DNA from: Bacteroidales bacterium | GTDB taxonomy: Bacteria; Bacteroidota; Bacteroidia; Bacteroidales; VadinHA17 | Length of the DNA stretch: 48,074 bases | Assembly: GCA_022865305.1 (NCBI GenBank) | Contig: JALHSP010000139.1 | Coordinates: 1 to 48,074, forward strand | Direction of reading: 5' to 3' | In this document: one piece after another, positions 9,450 to 19,149 of the stretch | Layout of the letters: every line of letters begins with the position of its first letter | Position numbering within the stretch: position 1 is the first letter of the stretch | The notes under the pieces: model-generated | Told to the model about the DNA's origin: nothing | Databases searched by the model: none | The model's input: only the letters and a program-made list of their open reading frames with translations | Program-made: the position numbers and the translations under genes

Positions 9450-10241
9450 TCACCTCAGTTTGTCAGGATTGTAGATCAGCTTTGCAACTCCGTAATCAGC
9501 CTGCATGGCTTTCCGGCCGCGAAACTCCCAGGGCTTTGATTCTATAGTTCCATTTAAGACTCCTTCTGCTGCCATCCGCATGTCAGTGATATATTCGGGT
9601 GTCAGTTTTTTAACCTCCTGTTCATGATGTCCAGCATAGATAGCATCTACCTTATCTTTCAAAGATTCAAGTCTTTTACAGGAAGCAAGAAAAACAGTCA
9701 GAGGATCATTTGAAATATGTGCCCACACCGATGTTGAACCTATTCCATCACCTGTCATCATATACCTGGCTTTCTTGTTATAAAAAGCAATTGAACCCGG
9801 TGAGTGTCCGGGAATAGATATAACTTTCAGTTTCTGACCTCCCAGGTCAAATACATAACCTTCATTAACGTAATGCTTCTTAACAGTAGTGTATCTTCTC
9901 AGCGAAGCTGAATCGGCCGGGTGAATCCATACCTCCGGATAAAACTTAACCCCGCCGCTATGATCACCGTGGCCGTGCGTAAGTGCAAGAATGACAGGTT
10001 TTTCTCCAACCAGGTCCTTTACCACATTTGGCAATCCATCCTGTCCTGAACAGGCATCTATAAGCAATGCTTCTTTTTTACCCTCTAACAGGTATGCGGT
10101 TGATTGCTGCATCCCTGTCACTGCCTGTATAAGCCATAATCCCTTTCCAAGCACCTCAACCTTGTAATTCTCGTAGTTCTGGGCAGAACCGGTGGCAACC
10201 AAAGCTGCCAGAAATAAAAACATAAAAGTGAATTTTTTCAT
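9450..10241 (-). CDS. Exported metallo-beta-lactamase-fold hydrolase
   Basis: A 263-residue protein with a signal peptide ending near residue 20. The MBL-fold zinc motif is complete: H89-G-H91-G-D93-H94, H146 in PGHSPGS, D165 in TGDG, and a final His in YAGHH. This superfamily includes lactonases, glyoxalases and beta-lactamases, and the sequence alone does not tell which applies. Its position beside an exported lactonase-like propeller, sugar-acid dehydratases and a mutarotase-like gene makes a sugar-lactone or ester hydrolase plausible (inference). The flanking genes are 19 bp (downstream) and 29 bp (upstream) away, as in an operon. Confidence 0.85.
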   Translation of the reverse strand: MKKFTFMFLFLAALVATGSAQNYENYKVEVLGKGLWLIQAVTGMQQSTAYLLEGKKEALLIDACSGQDGLPNVVKDLVGEKPVILALTHGHGDHSGGVKFYPEVWIHPADSASLRRYTTVKKHYVNEGYVFDLGGQKLKVISIPGHSPGSIAFYNKKARYMMTGDGIGSTSVWAHISNDPLTVFLASCKRLESLKDKVDAIYAGHHEQEVKKLTPEYITDMRMAAEGVLNGTIESKPWEFRGRKAMQADYGVAKLIYNPDKLR

Positions 10242-10270
10242 AGCAATATGATTTAAATATTGAATATCAA

Positions 10271-10579
10271 TTATTTCTCATTTACCATAATAACCCCTGA
10301 TGCTTTTAATATTGTTATCTCTGCAGCAGGAACTTTCCATGATTGATCAAAATAACAATCATCGATCTTGCTGTCGTTAGACTCCTTGAAAAACAATAAA
10401 TCTTTGAAGTTTACAAGCGTCCTTGCACCATTGTTGGCCATAAAATTGGCAGAAGGTTGGGCATGTGGTGGTGCTGCTGCCGGAGCTGGTTTTGAAAACT
10501 GGCAAAATGTGACTTCAAAGGATGAAAATGCCATCACCAGAAATGCAAATTTTATTAAAAAAATCCTTTCCACTTTCAA
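10271..10579 (-). CDS. Small exported protein of unknown function
   Basis: A 102-residue protein that I do not recognise. Residues 1-26 form a signal peptide (VERIFLIKFAFLVMAFSSF then a small-residue site near FCQ). A Pro/Ala-rich stretch follows (FSKPAPAAAPPHAQPS), then a short polar domain with DDCYFDQSW near residue 80. It starts 22 bp after the GH30 stop and ends 29 bp before the MBL-fold gene, which supports a real gene in the same transcript. It could be a truncated remnant of a longer exported protein. An opposite-strand ORF overlaps it but has no recognisable features. Confidence 0.55.
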   Translation of the reverse strand: MKVERIFLIKFAFLVMAFSSFEVTFCQFSKPAPAAAPPHAQPSANFMANNGARTLVNFKDLLFFKESNDSKIDDCYFDQSWKVPAAEITILKASGVIMVNEK

Positions 10580-10601
10580 ATTCTTACTTGTTAATTCTAC
10601 A

Positions 10602-12038
10602 TTAGAAGATAATGGTCATCAAACCGTTTGCTGGCGATGTAAACTTGATCACTTTTTCCTCAAACCACATTTGTCCCATTTGTTCTGTATTTTTAAGATT
10701 GAGAATTTCCACCACAATTCTTCCGTCAGGATTTAAAAATGCAGTGGCAATAAAGTCGTCACTATTTGATGTGCATGGAATACGTTTTGCTCCCGGTTTT
10801 ATGAACCTCGAAAAATGCCCAAAAATATAATGTGGCGGATTATATGCTATTGTCCCGGTTGTCAGGTCAGCATTAACGATATTTGAGCCATAAAGTCCTC
10901 CGGCATGGCGTGGTCCATTTGTCTGATCAAGAATCAGGTTCCAGAATACCCATCCGTTAGCCCAGTTATTAAGGTCAAGAATAATGTTTTTGGCAAGGTT
11001 TGTGGCTGACTGCCATGTTCCCCGCATACCTGCCTCAGTATAAAGCAGTTTCTTATCAGGATAAGCATCATGGACCATGCGTACATTGTCGAAATGGCTA
11101 CCTACATACCAGTGAAAGGCAGTTCCCCAGATATACTTTGAGGCTTCGGGATCTTCGTATGCTGCTTCAGCTCTCTGGTACATGATTCCACGGTTATGGT
11201 CCCAGATCATGAGTTTTATATCAGCCAGCTTATTTTTATGTAGTGTTGGTCCGAGATAATCACGGACAAAATCTTTTTCTTCATTCGCTGAGAATATACA
11301 CGATTCCCATACTTGAGTAGCCATGGCCTCATTCTGTACAGTCAACCCCCACATTGGAATTCCAGCAGTTTCGTATGCTTGGACATATTTCACAAAATAA
11401 TCAGCCCATGTCTGATAGTATTCGGGCTTAAGCTTCCCTCCATGCTTCATTTCATTATTTGTTTTCATCCATGCCGGAGGGCTCCAGGGAGAAGCAAATA
11501 AACGGAGGTTCCCTTTCGAGGCTTCCAAAGCCCCTTTTATCATTGGGATTCGATATTGTTGATCATGTTCGATGGTAAAGTGTTTCAATTCCTTGTCATC
11601 TGCTACATCATCGTATGTGTACATTACATCTGAATAATCGCAACTATGGATAGTTGTACGACACAAATTATAGCCATTTCCTTCTATGGGATCAAAACAC
11701 TCTTTCAGGAACTGTTTCTGTAAATCCCTTGAAAGTTTTCCGAAAGTTATTGCGGCCGCATCAGTAAATGCTCCCCCAAAACCTTCAATAGTCTGAAAAG
11801 TTTGATCATCATCCACCATTATTGTGGGATAATTTTCGTCGGGTTGCTCAAGGGGTTCAAAAGCCCTGAATCCTGTTCTCGTAAGCAACTGCTTTGTTGA
11901 CTCGGCAGTAACATAAAGTTCTGCTTCCTTGTAAACCTTTTGCTGACAATAACTATTAGACATTAATGCACAGAAAAATAGTGCCAAAAGGTTCCGTAAA
12001 TAGCAATTAATACAAAAAGAATTAGTCGATAAATTCAT
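10602..12038 (-). CDS. Exported GH30 glycoside hydrolase (glucosylceramidase-like)
   Basis: A 478-residue clan GH-A enzyme with a signal peptide (about 1-31). Family landmarks are IEGFGGAFTDAAA near residue 85, FASPWSPPAWMKTN at 181-194, the acid/base Glu237 in TVQNEA and the nucleophile Glu335 in LLYTEAG. The late beta-sandwich typical of GH30 ends the protein. Known GH30 subfamily 1-type enzymes are beta-glucosidases, beta-1,6-glucanases or beta-xylosidases. Here a role in trimming beta-linked glucose from backbone or side-chain fragments is likely (inference). A 197-bp gap separates it from the upstream GH9 gene. That gap contains TAATTTTG at 12125-12132 (minus strand), like a -7 element but without a spaced TTTG partner. 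Confidence 0.9.
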   Translation of the reverse strand: MNLSTNSFCINCYLRNLLALFFCALMSNSYCQQKVYKEAELYVTAESTKQLLTRTGFRAFEPLEQPDENYPTIMVDDDQTFQTIEGFGGAFTDAAAITFGKLSRDLQKQFLKECFDPIEGNGYNLCRTTIHSCDYSDVMYTYDDVADDKELKHFTIEHDQQYRIPMIKGALEASKGNLRLFASPWSPPAWMKTNNEMKHGGKLKPEYYQTWADYFVKYVQAYETAGIPMWGLTVQNEAMATQVWESCIFSANEEKDFVRDYLGPTLHKNKLADIKLMIWDHNRGIMYQRAEAAYEDPEASKYIWGTAFHWYVGSHFDNVRMVHDAYPDKKLLYTEAGMRGTWQSATNLAKNIILDLNNWANGWVFWNLILDQTNGPRHAGGLYGSNIVNADLTTGTIAYNPPHYIFGHFSRFIKPGAKRIPCTSNSDDFIATAFLNPDGRIVVEILNLKNTEQMGQMWFEEKVIKFTSPANGLMTIIF

Positions 12039-12235
12039 GGTAAAATGGTTAAAATGGTTTGTCAGGAGTTGAATTTTTAAATCGGTGTTAATCTAGAATA
12101 TGAACGCAAGCTATTCAATTACAACAAAATTATTTAAAATCCATCTAAATTTTTTATATATCATTGCTCTTTAAGTTACTGGTTAATCGGATCGCATTAT
12201 ACAGTATGTTGATCTTTCCGACAGGTAACCGGATT

Positions 12236-15097
12236 TTATTGAAGAGGTTTTAGCAATCCAACCAATTCATGACGGTCAGTGATGTTACCATCAATGACTA
12301 TCACTGCAACCCATGGTGCTTCTGTTTCAGTAATCTTTGCCTGCCAGCGGATTATATTATCGCGGTCGAGGTTCAGTTCTTTCTCTGTGTCCATGATGGA
12401 CAAGTTATCCGTCAAAAGGCGGAAGTGGTGAACACCCTTCCCATTGACCATTGCTTCGATAGTAACACTGGCGGAGGTGTCATTCGTGGTGGCATGTACT
12501 TTGGTATCCAATGCAAACGCCAGGCGTAAATCAAGGTGTACTAAACTTGCAGGGAGTAGTACCAGAGTCCGGCTTACAATACCGTTTCGCACCAGATAAG
12601 TACCTTCAGGAATGCGGATACTGAACTGTCCTGTGGCAATATCAGGGGTTACCGTAATAGTAATTCCTGACTTTACATCACGGAATTCAACTGCACCTTC
12701 GGCTTGTCCCTCAACCACGGCTGGTCCGGCAAGGTCAGCCATCAGGGCTAACCACCTGGAGACGGGGTGAACCCATACCTCCTTATAGTTCGGGTGATTA
12801 TGCCCAGGCCAGTAAGGTACGTCGAAGTTCTCCCGGCTCTTGATACCAACTGGAAGCGCACCTACAATATCACCGCTCATAGCACTATATAGTTGCTGGT
12901 AATCGTAACCTTCACCGTACATGGTACTCTGCGAAAAGGGATTTCGGCCCACTACCCAATGTAACTGGTCTTCTGCTAGCTGGGCAAGGTCGAGAGATCC
13001 GCGAAGCTGAGCAGCCGTTGAGATGGCTTTCGCCTGGGACAGCATTGTTCCATAGTTTCCGCGGAAGGTGCCCTGGGGTTGAACCGGGTACACACGAATG
13101 TACCAGTCTGTGCCGACTTTGATCCCATTCTGAATCTGCTGGCGCACATTTTCACGGTTTTCTTCACTTGCTGAAAGATATTCATCTACTTCATGAATAG
13201 AGTTTGGTAGCATGCGGTATGGTTCAGTGAATTCAGCCATTTTTTTCTGGAAAAACTCAGAGTGTAGTACCACACCAGTGTACCAGCGGATCCAGTCAAC
13301 GTCGTCAGGAAAGGTATCGCAGAGTTTTGCAAGTGCCATAATGGCTGCCTGCTCATGCCCGCGATGAGAATACTGCTGAAGACGTCCTTTTGCAGGTGAA
13401 GTATAGAAAAAGCCAGTAATCGGATACTGTAGCCCGGGTAGAACGGAATGCTGCTGGCAATCTATTATCATTTTTCCTAACCGTTTTGCCTCAGCCTTAA
13501 ATTGCAGCTGATCAGTAGCCTTGTAGAGGTCAATGGCAGCCAGTACTCCAATTGAAGCGCTTTCTACAACTGATCCTCGGCCAGGCATTCCTTCGACAGC
13601 AAATCTGAAGTCCCTTATAGCGCTCTGCAGGTTATCTGACGCCAATCCCGGATCGCTGTCCCTGAGTATACGCGCAGCAATCGCTTCCGCGGCAGAAGCC
13701 TGGAAGTTTTCATGCGGGCTATTCTGGGCCTGCGATGTTATATCGTCATTGTCACCGAGAATTCCGTTAGTCCACAATCCCATAGTAGCCCAGGAACAGC
13801 GGTAGCCGTCACCAAAACTGGATTTATTTACCCAGTCCAAACCCCACTTAGCTTCTTCAATAAGACGCTTATAAAGTATATCTTCTCCATTTTGCATACG
13901 TAGCCTGTCTGCTAACGAGAACATCGCATAAACTGCTTCGGCGGTATTGATGAGGCCTTGCGAAAGATCGCCAGCATCATGCCAGCCACCGTTTATCACG
14001 ATGCTTCTGCCATTGTGAACAACTGTCCAGTCACTGTGGCAGATACGATGTATGCCTGGGATTTCCATTCCACAACGCTCCACATAAAAGAAATTGATCG
14101 CCTTCCAGATTGTTTCCCGCCAGACGTCGTCATCGATCCTAAAAGGTCGGCTGATGGTGTTCCCTGCCTGGATTATATAGTAACCAGGCTCACGGATTTC
14201 CGAGAAATCCATTACCTGAAATTCTCCGATCTGAGTTTTTACAAGCTGTACCTGCTTTGTGAGTATGCTTTGTCCGGTTTCCTTTTTGATCACCTGAAAT
14301 TCATGAACGGTCAGATCGCTAGCGATAGCCTTCTTGACAGTGCCAGTCTGGTACCCTGTATGGCTGAATGCAATATGCTCGGGTGCAACATTCCATCCCT
14401 CATATTGATCTGGATCTACCAGTTGAAGTTCCAATTGGTCAATGTCGAATATCAGCGTGTCACTTGCCTGCGGTTCATTGCCCTGCCGTCGTACCTCGAA
14501 CTTTATTCCGGTCACACGATCTCGTGGAAGATCTGTGATCTCCCAGACAATCTGGTTCCACTGGCGGTTCTGCATTGTCTGTGCAGCCTGGTACACCGGA
14601 TAAAAGCCGCCTGGAATCTTAATATTGCCTTCGTTATATAAAAAGAGACGTGCAGTCACAACATTCCACCCTTGAAGGTCTGGGTAAACCCATACTGAGA
14701 TCCGGTTAAACGGTGTCCAGTCTTCACCATCAAAATGCCGCATCAATCCTGCCATTCCATAATTACGCTGATTACTGGGTGACCTGTCATCGGCATATTT
14801 AGACTTGGTTAGCATACGCAGGGAGTGTGACTCATCTTTCCAACGCTCACTTGTTAGTATCATCTCTCCCCTTCCCTCAAGTGACCACTGTGCGGTACTT
14901 TCCATATTGTCCAATAGACGTGAATTGAGCACTGTCTTATGTAACCACCTTGTATTTGCTGATTCGGTATAGTTCACAGTCATTGGCATGCCTGGAACTT
15001 TCTCAGCTGAACCGGCATTAATAGCAGTTTCATGCTGGTATAAAGAACCTGTACATCCAAAAAAATTTAAAACTAATATGATGACTATCTTTTTCAT
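12236..15097 (-). CDS. GH9 glycoside hydrolase, modular lipoprotein (953 aa)
   Basis: A probable surface or periplasmic lipoprotein (Cys15 after a hydrophobic leader; the FFGC lipobox is imperfect). Domain order: a beta-sandwich similar to carbohydrate-binding or CIA30-like domains (about 55-228), the QYEGWNVAPE linker, a CelD_N Ig-like domain (about 243-322), and a GH9 (alpha/alpha)6 barrel with the catalytic pair D374 and D377 in GGWHDAGD. GRNPFSQSTMYGEG lies late in the barrel, and the probable acid Glu is in NYKEVWV. A C-terminal beta domain of about 130 residues follows. GH9 enzymes cut beta-1,4-glucans by inversion; some act on xyloglucan, mixed-linkage glucan or xanthan. It shares its architecture with the tandem GH9 pair at 34550-39969 but is clearly diverged from them. 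Confidence 0.9.
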   Translation of the reverse strand: MKKIVIILVLNFFGCTGSLYQHETAINAGSAEKVPGMPMTVNYTESANTRWLHKTVLNSRLLDNMESTAQWSLEGRGEMILTSERWKDESHSLRMLTKSKYADDRSPSNQRNYGMAGLMRHFDGEDWTPFNRISVWVYPDLQGWNVVTARLFLYNEGNIKIPGGFYPVYQAAQTMQNRQWNQIVWEITDLPRDRVTGIKFEVRRQGNEPQASDTLIFDIDQLELQLVDPDQYEGWNVAPEHIAFSHTGYQTGTVKKAIASDLTVHEFQVIKKETGQSILTKQVQLVKTQIGEFQVMDFSEIREPGYYIIQAGNTISRPFRIDDDVWRETIWKAINFFYVERCGMEIPGIHRICHSDWTVVHNGRSIVINGGWHDAGDLSQGLINTAEAVYAMFSLADRLRMQNGEDILYKRLIEEAKWGLDWVNKSSFGDGYRCSWATMGLWTNGILGDNDDITSQAQNSPHENFQASAAEAIAARILRDSDPGLASDNLQSAIRDFRFAVEGMPGRGSVVESASIGVLAAIDLYKATDQLQFKAEAKRLGKMIIDCQQHSVLPGLQYPITGFFYTSPAKGRLQQYSHRGHEQAAIMALAKLCDTFPDDVDWIRWYTGVVLHSEFFQKKMAEFTEPYRMLPNSIHEVDEYLSASEENRENVRQQIQNGIKVGTDWYIRVYPVQPQGTFRGNYGTMLSQAKAISTAAQLRGSLDLAQLAEDQLHWVVGRNPFSQSTMYGEGYDYQQLYSAMSGDIVGALPVGIKSRENFDVPYWPGHNHPNYKEVWVHPVSRWLALMADLAGPAVVEGQAEGAVEFRDVKSGITITVTPDIATGQFSIRIPEGTYLVRNGIVSRTLVLLPASLVHLDLRLAFALDTKVHATTNDTSASVTIEAMVNGKGVHHFRLLTDNLSIMDTEKELNLDRDNIIRWQAKITETEAPWVAVIVIDGNITDRHELVGLLKPLQ

Positions 15098-15158
15098 GGA
15101 ATTTATGCTTGAAACCTTTCAGTCCATTTCCAGCATATAAAAATCAAAGATATTTTTG

Positions 15159-16301
15159 TTAACTGTCAGAGTTTATAACTGCAAATTTTAAACACACTGG
15201 TTTGTTAACCTGAATTTTTCCACCGGTTGAGGTAAGTAAACCAGTTCTTCGATCCCTTTTAAAAATAATGATCTCATTACTATCCTGGTTAGCCACTAGA
15301 AGGAAATTACCAGTTGGATCAATCACAAAATTACGTGGTGTCTTACCCATCGTTTGCTGAAAACCAACCAAATGCAATTGTCCTTTTTTATCAATTTTAT
15401 AAATCACTAACTCATTGGCATCACCGCGATTTGATCCGTATAAAAATTTGCCATCAGGAGAAATATGAATATCTGCTGCGCCCACCCTTCCTTTGAAATC
15501 AGGTGACAACATTGTAATCATCTGTTTTTCAATCAATTTCCCATCTTTATAATCAAAAACTGTTATCATTCCCCCCATTTCCGAGATCAGATAAGCAAAT
15601 TTCATATTAGGATGAAAAACAAAATGCCGTGGACCGCTTCCGGACTTGACTGATACAAAAGCCGGCTCAGCAGGGGTCAATGGCTGAGAAATCCTGGAAG
15701 CATCAAACTGATAAATACAAACTTTATCCGTACCCAAATTAGCCGTAATTAAATAATGATTATCAGGTGAAAGAACCGTACAGTGTACGTGTGGGCCCTT
15801 TTGCCGGCTTTTATCGATACTGCTCCCTTCCTGCTGTATGAATTGGATATCATTGCCCAGGGAACCGTCTTCCTTTAAAGGAACTGCAATCAAACTTCCA
15901 CTTCCGTAATTACCAGCAAATACATATTTGTTTTTATCGTCTACTGAAATATAACAGGGGCTTGATCCACTTGAACCTACACGATTCAGAAAAATAAGTT
16001 CTCCGGATCCCCGATTAAAGGTAAATGCACTTATACCACCGTCCTTGTTTTCATTTACTGAGTAGAGATGGTTTCCATCTCTACTAATATCAAAGTAGGA
16101 TGGATTTTCGACTCCAGCGGTTTTCGATTTTAAATTAAAATTTCCTGTCTGGGTGTCAAAATCGAAAACATACAGGCCCTCACTTTCAGTAGAACTGGTG
16201 TAAGTGCCTACCACAAGATCGTATGATTTTTTATTATTATCCTCAGCGTATATCAGGTTGCCCAAAATTAATGCCAGGATAAGTGTGATGGGAGTCTTCA
16301 T
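15159..16301 (-). CDS. Exported lactonase-type seven-bladed propeller (6-phosphogluconolactonase / YbhE-like)
   Basis: A 380-residue protein with a Sec signal (about 1-19). Repeated propeller motifs typical of the lactonase_7-blade family are clear: VGTYTSSTESEGLYVFDFD, NPSYFDISRDG, PCYISVDDKN, HVHCTVLSPDN, GPRHFVFHPN, GAADIHISPDG and PRNFVIDPTGNFLLVANQDS. Cytoplasmic relatives hydrolyse 6-phosphogluconolactone. With an export signal this copy cannot meet phosphorylated sugars, so it more likely opens free aldono- or uronolactones or only binds sugars (inference). Neighbours are 61 bp (downstream GH9) and 41 bp (upstream DUF362 fusion) away, consistent with one transcript. Confidence 0.85.
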   Translation of the reverse strand: MKTPITLILALILGNLIYAEDNNKKSYDLVVGTYTSSTESEGLYVFDFDTQTGNFNLKSKTAGVENPSYFDISRDGNHLYSVNENKDGGISAFTFNRGSGELIFLNRVGSSGSSPCYISVDDKNKYVFAGNYGSGSLIAVPLKEDGSLGNDIQFIQQEGSSIDKSRQKGPHVHCTVLSPDNHYLITANLGTDKVCIYQFDASRISQPLTPAEPAFVSVKSGSGPRHFVFHPNMKFAYLISEMGGMITVFDYKDGKLIEKQMITMLSPDFKGRVGAADIHISPDGKFLYGSNRGDANELVIYKIDKKGQLHLVGFQQTMGKTPRNFVIDPTGNFLLVANQDSNEIIIFKRDRRTGLLTSTGGKIQVNKPVCLKFAVINSDS

Positions 16302-16342
16302 GTTTCTAACATTTTTATTTATTTCCCCTTTTCGATTTCACA

Positions 16343-19063
16343 TCAATTGAAGCTTGAAAATTTTCCGTCTTTAAAAAAGGTCACACCATTGTCGGTTCCC
16401 ATCCAGATAGCTCCATCCTTGTCAACTGTGATGCAGAGTATATTGTTACTTGTCAATCCGTTGTTTTCTGTGAAAGAGGACCAGGAAGAACCTTCAAAAA
16501 CAGAAATTCCTGCTTTAGTTCCAAACCATAACCTGCCATTTTTGTCACAGGCGATTGCTTGTACAAAGTTATCTATGAGCCCATTATTTCTATTAAATAC
16601 TGTCCAGTTTTTCAGTGCATTATATCCTATATGTCTTGCAACGCCCATATCAGTACCAAACCATTGGGTTCCATTCTTAACAATGCAAACACTATAGACT
16701 TTGTCAGAAGGCATCTCAATAGTACCCCATTGAGCATATTCAGAAGCTCCTGATATTCCATCCACATCATTTCTAAAAAATCTTGACACTCCTCCTCCGT
16801 CTGTTGCTACATAAAGAGAATCACCATCAGGACTCGCAGCCATGGCGGTTATTGGAAAATCCTTGAACAATCCTTCGGGATATTTTCTCTGATAAGAATT
16901 TGTAAGCCATTTCGTATTGTAGAATGCCGATACTCCTTTATCAGTTCCAAACCAGCGTAAAGGACTCTTTCCAATAGCAACAGAAAGAACATTATCGCTT
17001 GAGATGCCTGAATTTTCGGAATAATATGTTGTAGCACCTGTTCTGGCATCAACAGGAAGAGTGGCTACCGTTGCTCCCTGGGGTGTGGCAATCCATAATT
17101 CCCGACCATAAGTAGAGATATCGAATGCAAAATCTTTTAGATTCTCATTTGGTACTTTTTTGTTTTTATTATGCATTACCCATTTTACTCCGTCAAAACT
17201 GACAATTCCGGCTTCTGTAAGAAACCACTTTGTATTATCGTCATCCACAACAGCCGAATAAAAAGTTTTTGCGGTAAATCCTTCACCAAAAGAGCGATTG
17301 GATAAATTTATTTTTCCCCCAGATGGTCTCACAATTACCACGGTATCCGGAATAGAAATCAGTTCGATTCCTTTTCCATAACCCAGGTTACGGGAATATT
17401 GTTTCTTCAAAGCATCATTCCAATGTTCATGAACTCCCAGGCTGGATAACGGTTTTCCACTGTTGTCAGGATCGTATAAGATCCCGATTGGCCAATTAGT
17501 TGAATCAGCTGCCTGATGAAGGTAGTCATCTACTCCATTCCAGTTAGGATGGATTTCTGATGTATTGTTTGAAGCATTATGCTTATTAATTCCGTTCCAT
17601 TCTGTTCTAAGGAAATCATAACAAACCGACTCAAGTGCGACCTGATCCTGTGATAAAAATATAGAGTTACTCCAGTCATTGTTGAAAGGAGACATAAAGT
17701 ATTTAACCGGTCCTTTTGTCTCACTCGCACCACCTCCAAATAAACCATCCACCATGTAAAGCAATGTGTTCTGTCCAAGGTATTTACTACCCATGAGGTC
17801 GACCAGAACACGATACCTCTGATATCCTCCATTAGAAGGTTGACCTCTTAAACCTACCAGCGAATAGTGCAAGTGATTGGCTGTAGGACGCGCCACTGAA
17901 CCAAAATGGTTTTTGGCAGTTAATGAAATACCTGCAGTTAAATGCGGTTTTAGATTGGCAGCATTTATCAAATAATCAGCTTTTTCAATGATATCATAAA
18001 GCTTATCATTTTGAGTTTTATCTGAATAAAAAAGGAGATCACTTGACGTTGGAACAATTAGTGTACGCCCATGCATGGTTGAAAATTTGTCGGTATAAAC
18101 AACATCCGGAAACTCTGCAAACCATATTTCATAATTATGGCCATAAGTGTCTGTCATCGGATCTCCAACCGCTATATCTTCCTGATTTATACCTAATTCA
18201 TCCACAAGTTCTCTTAATATCTCAAGAACAATATAAGGACCCGTTTCAGTAGGTCCTAAACTTGTTCTTCTTCTTTCTTCATTCGGTTTAAGGACTGTCG
18301 GATAAAAGTATCCACTATCCTTATCTTCCTGACTTAATATCCATCTGGAAGTACCCTGGTTAATTTTAATAAATATTTTTTCTCCTTTTGAGTATCCCTT
18401 ATTATTATGATACTTCCTGTTATTGTGATAACGAAACAGGACGTCCCATGATTCAGCAATTGTAGGCTTGCCACATAGTTTTTTCAAGGCATTGCGAAAC
18501 ATGCTCCCAACCACCTTTTCATTAGTATTTTCCGGTTTCCAGTACCAGTCCTTAGTTTCAAAATTAGTAGTACAGTTTTCGTTTGTGGCCTCAGGATTCC
18601 AGATCCATACTACCCTTCCAGGGTTTGTTCCCATGGCTTTACCCATTGGCTGATTTGGTCCGTCATCAGGTTCGAAAACTGAAGCGGGGCTCGCATAAGC
18701 ATTCTGAGTGACATTGATAATGGAAATAACCATACTGGCAAAAGCAACAAGTAAAAAAGAACCTGCTGCTAAATATCTGGCTCTGTATAGATTTTGCTTG
18801 GTCTTCTTTAAACCGTAAGAAATCCCTCCGAGCGAGAGAAGATAAACAACAAATCCTGACATAAATGGAGCTGCTACTTTTATACATGGATAACCTGCAC
18901 GGGAAGGTTTGGGAATGACTCTAATCAAAAACCAGATGGTAGAAATTATTCCTAAAAGGAAAAATAACAACCTTGGAGGAAAATGATATGCTTCCATCCA
19001 ATCTCTGATTTTGCTTAATTCTCCTTTTAACTTAAAAATGTCAAACCTATTTTTCTTATTCAT
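16343..19063 (-). CDS. Membrane DUF362 protein fused to a two-component-type (Reg_prop) propeller
   Basis: A 906-residue protein with three predicted transmembrane helices near the N-terminus (about 28-50, 63-84 and 95-118), then a DUF362 region (about 150-560; KIFIKINQGTSRW, LKPHLTAGISLTAKNHFGS and VDGLFGGG). The last 300 residues contain seven short repeats of the Reg_prop kind, for example LRWFGTDKGVSAF, TQWFGTDMGVARH, GRLWFGTKAGISVF and GAIWMGTDNGVTFF. Reg_prop blades normally form the periplasmic sensor of hybrid two-component systems, but no kinase, receiver or DNA-binding domain follows here. The protein therefore looks like a membrane-anchored DUF362 module carrying a ligand-sensing or scaffold propeller. 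Function unknown. Confidence 0.8.
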   Translation of the reverse strand: MNKKNRFDIFKLKGELSKIRDWMEAYHFPPRLLFFLLGIISTIWFLIRVIPKPSRAGYPCIKVAAPFMSGFVVYLLSLGGISYGLKKTKQNLYRARYLAAGSFLLVAFASMVISIINVTQNAYASPASVFEPDDGPNQPMGKAMGTNPGRVVWIWNPEATNENCTTNFETKDWYWKPENTNEKVVGSMFRNALKKLCGKPTIAESWDVLFRYHNNRKYHNNKGYSKGEKIFIKINQGTSRWILSQEDKDSGYFYPTVLKPNEERRRTSLGPTETGPYIVLEILRELVDELGINQEDIAVGDPMTDTYGHNYEIWFAEFPDVVYTDKFSTMHGRTLIVPTSSDLLFYSDKTQNDKLYDIIEKADYLINAANLKPHLTAGISLTAKNHFGSVARPTANHLHYSLVGLRGQPSNGGYQRYRVLVDLMGSKYLGQNTLLYMVDGLFGGGASETKGPVKYFMSPFNNDWSNSIFLSQDQVALESVCYDFLRTEWNGINKHNASNNTSEIHPNWNGVDDYLHQAADSTNWPIGILYDPDNSGKPLSSLGVHEHWNDALKKQYSRNLGYGKGIELISIPDTVVIVRPSGGKINLSNRSFGEGFTAKTFYSAVVDDDNTKWFLTEAGIVSFDGVKWVMHNKNKKVPNENLKDFAFDISTYGRELWIATPQGATVATLPVDARTGATTYYSENSGISSDNVLSVAIGKSPLRWFGTDKGVSAFYNTKWLTNSYQRKYPEGLFKDFPITAMAASPDGDSLYVATDGGGVSRFFRNDVDGISGASEYAQWGTIEMPSDKVYSVCIVKNGTQWFGTDMGVARHIGYNALKNWTVFNRNNGLIDNFVQAIACDKNGRLWFGTKAGISVFEGSSWSSFTENNGLTSNNILCITVDKDGAIWMGTDNGVTFFKDGKFSSFN

Positions 19064-19149
19064 TGTCTTATAAATACTTATGTGTTCCTCAATGAGTTAC
19101 TTTTTTGTCATAACTTCTTCAGGAGAATCTGATCACTATCTATATTATT

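Noticed and set aside
10368-10736. 122-residue plus-strand ORF
   Set aside because: It spans the end of the GH30 gene and the small exported protein on the opposite strand, with no family resemblance. The minus-strand reading has a signal peptide and operon spacing.
12125-12132. TAATTTTG promoter element before GH30
   Set aside because: It fits the -7 consensus, but no TTTG occurs at the expected 19-21 bp distance.
13958-14641. 227-residue ORF on the plus strand
   Set aside because: It lies wholly antisense to a well-supported GH9 gene and its translation shows no domain or signal.
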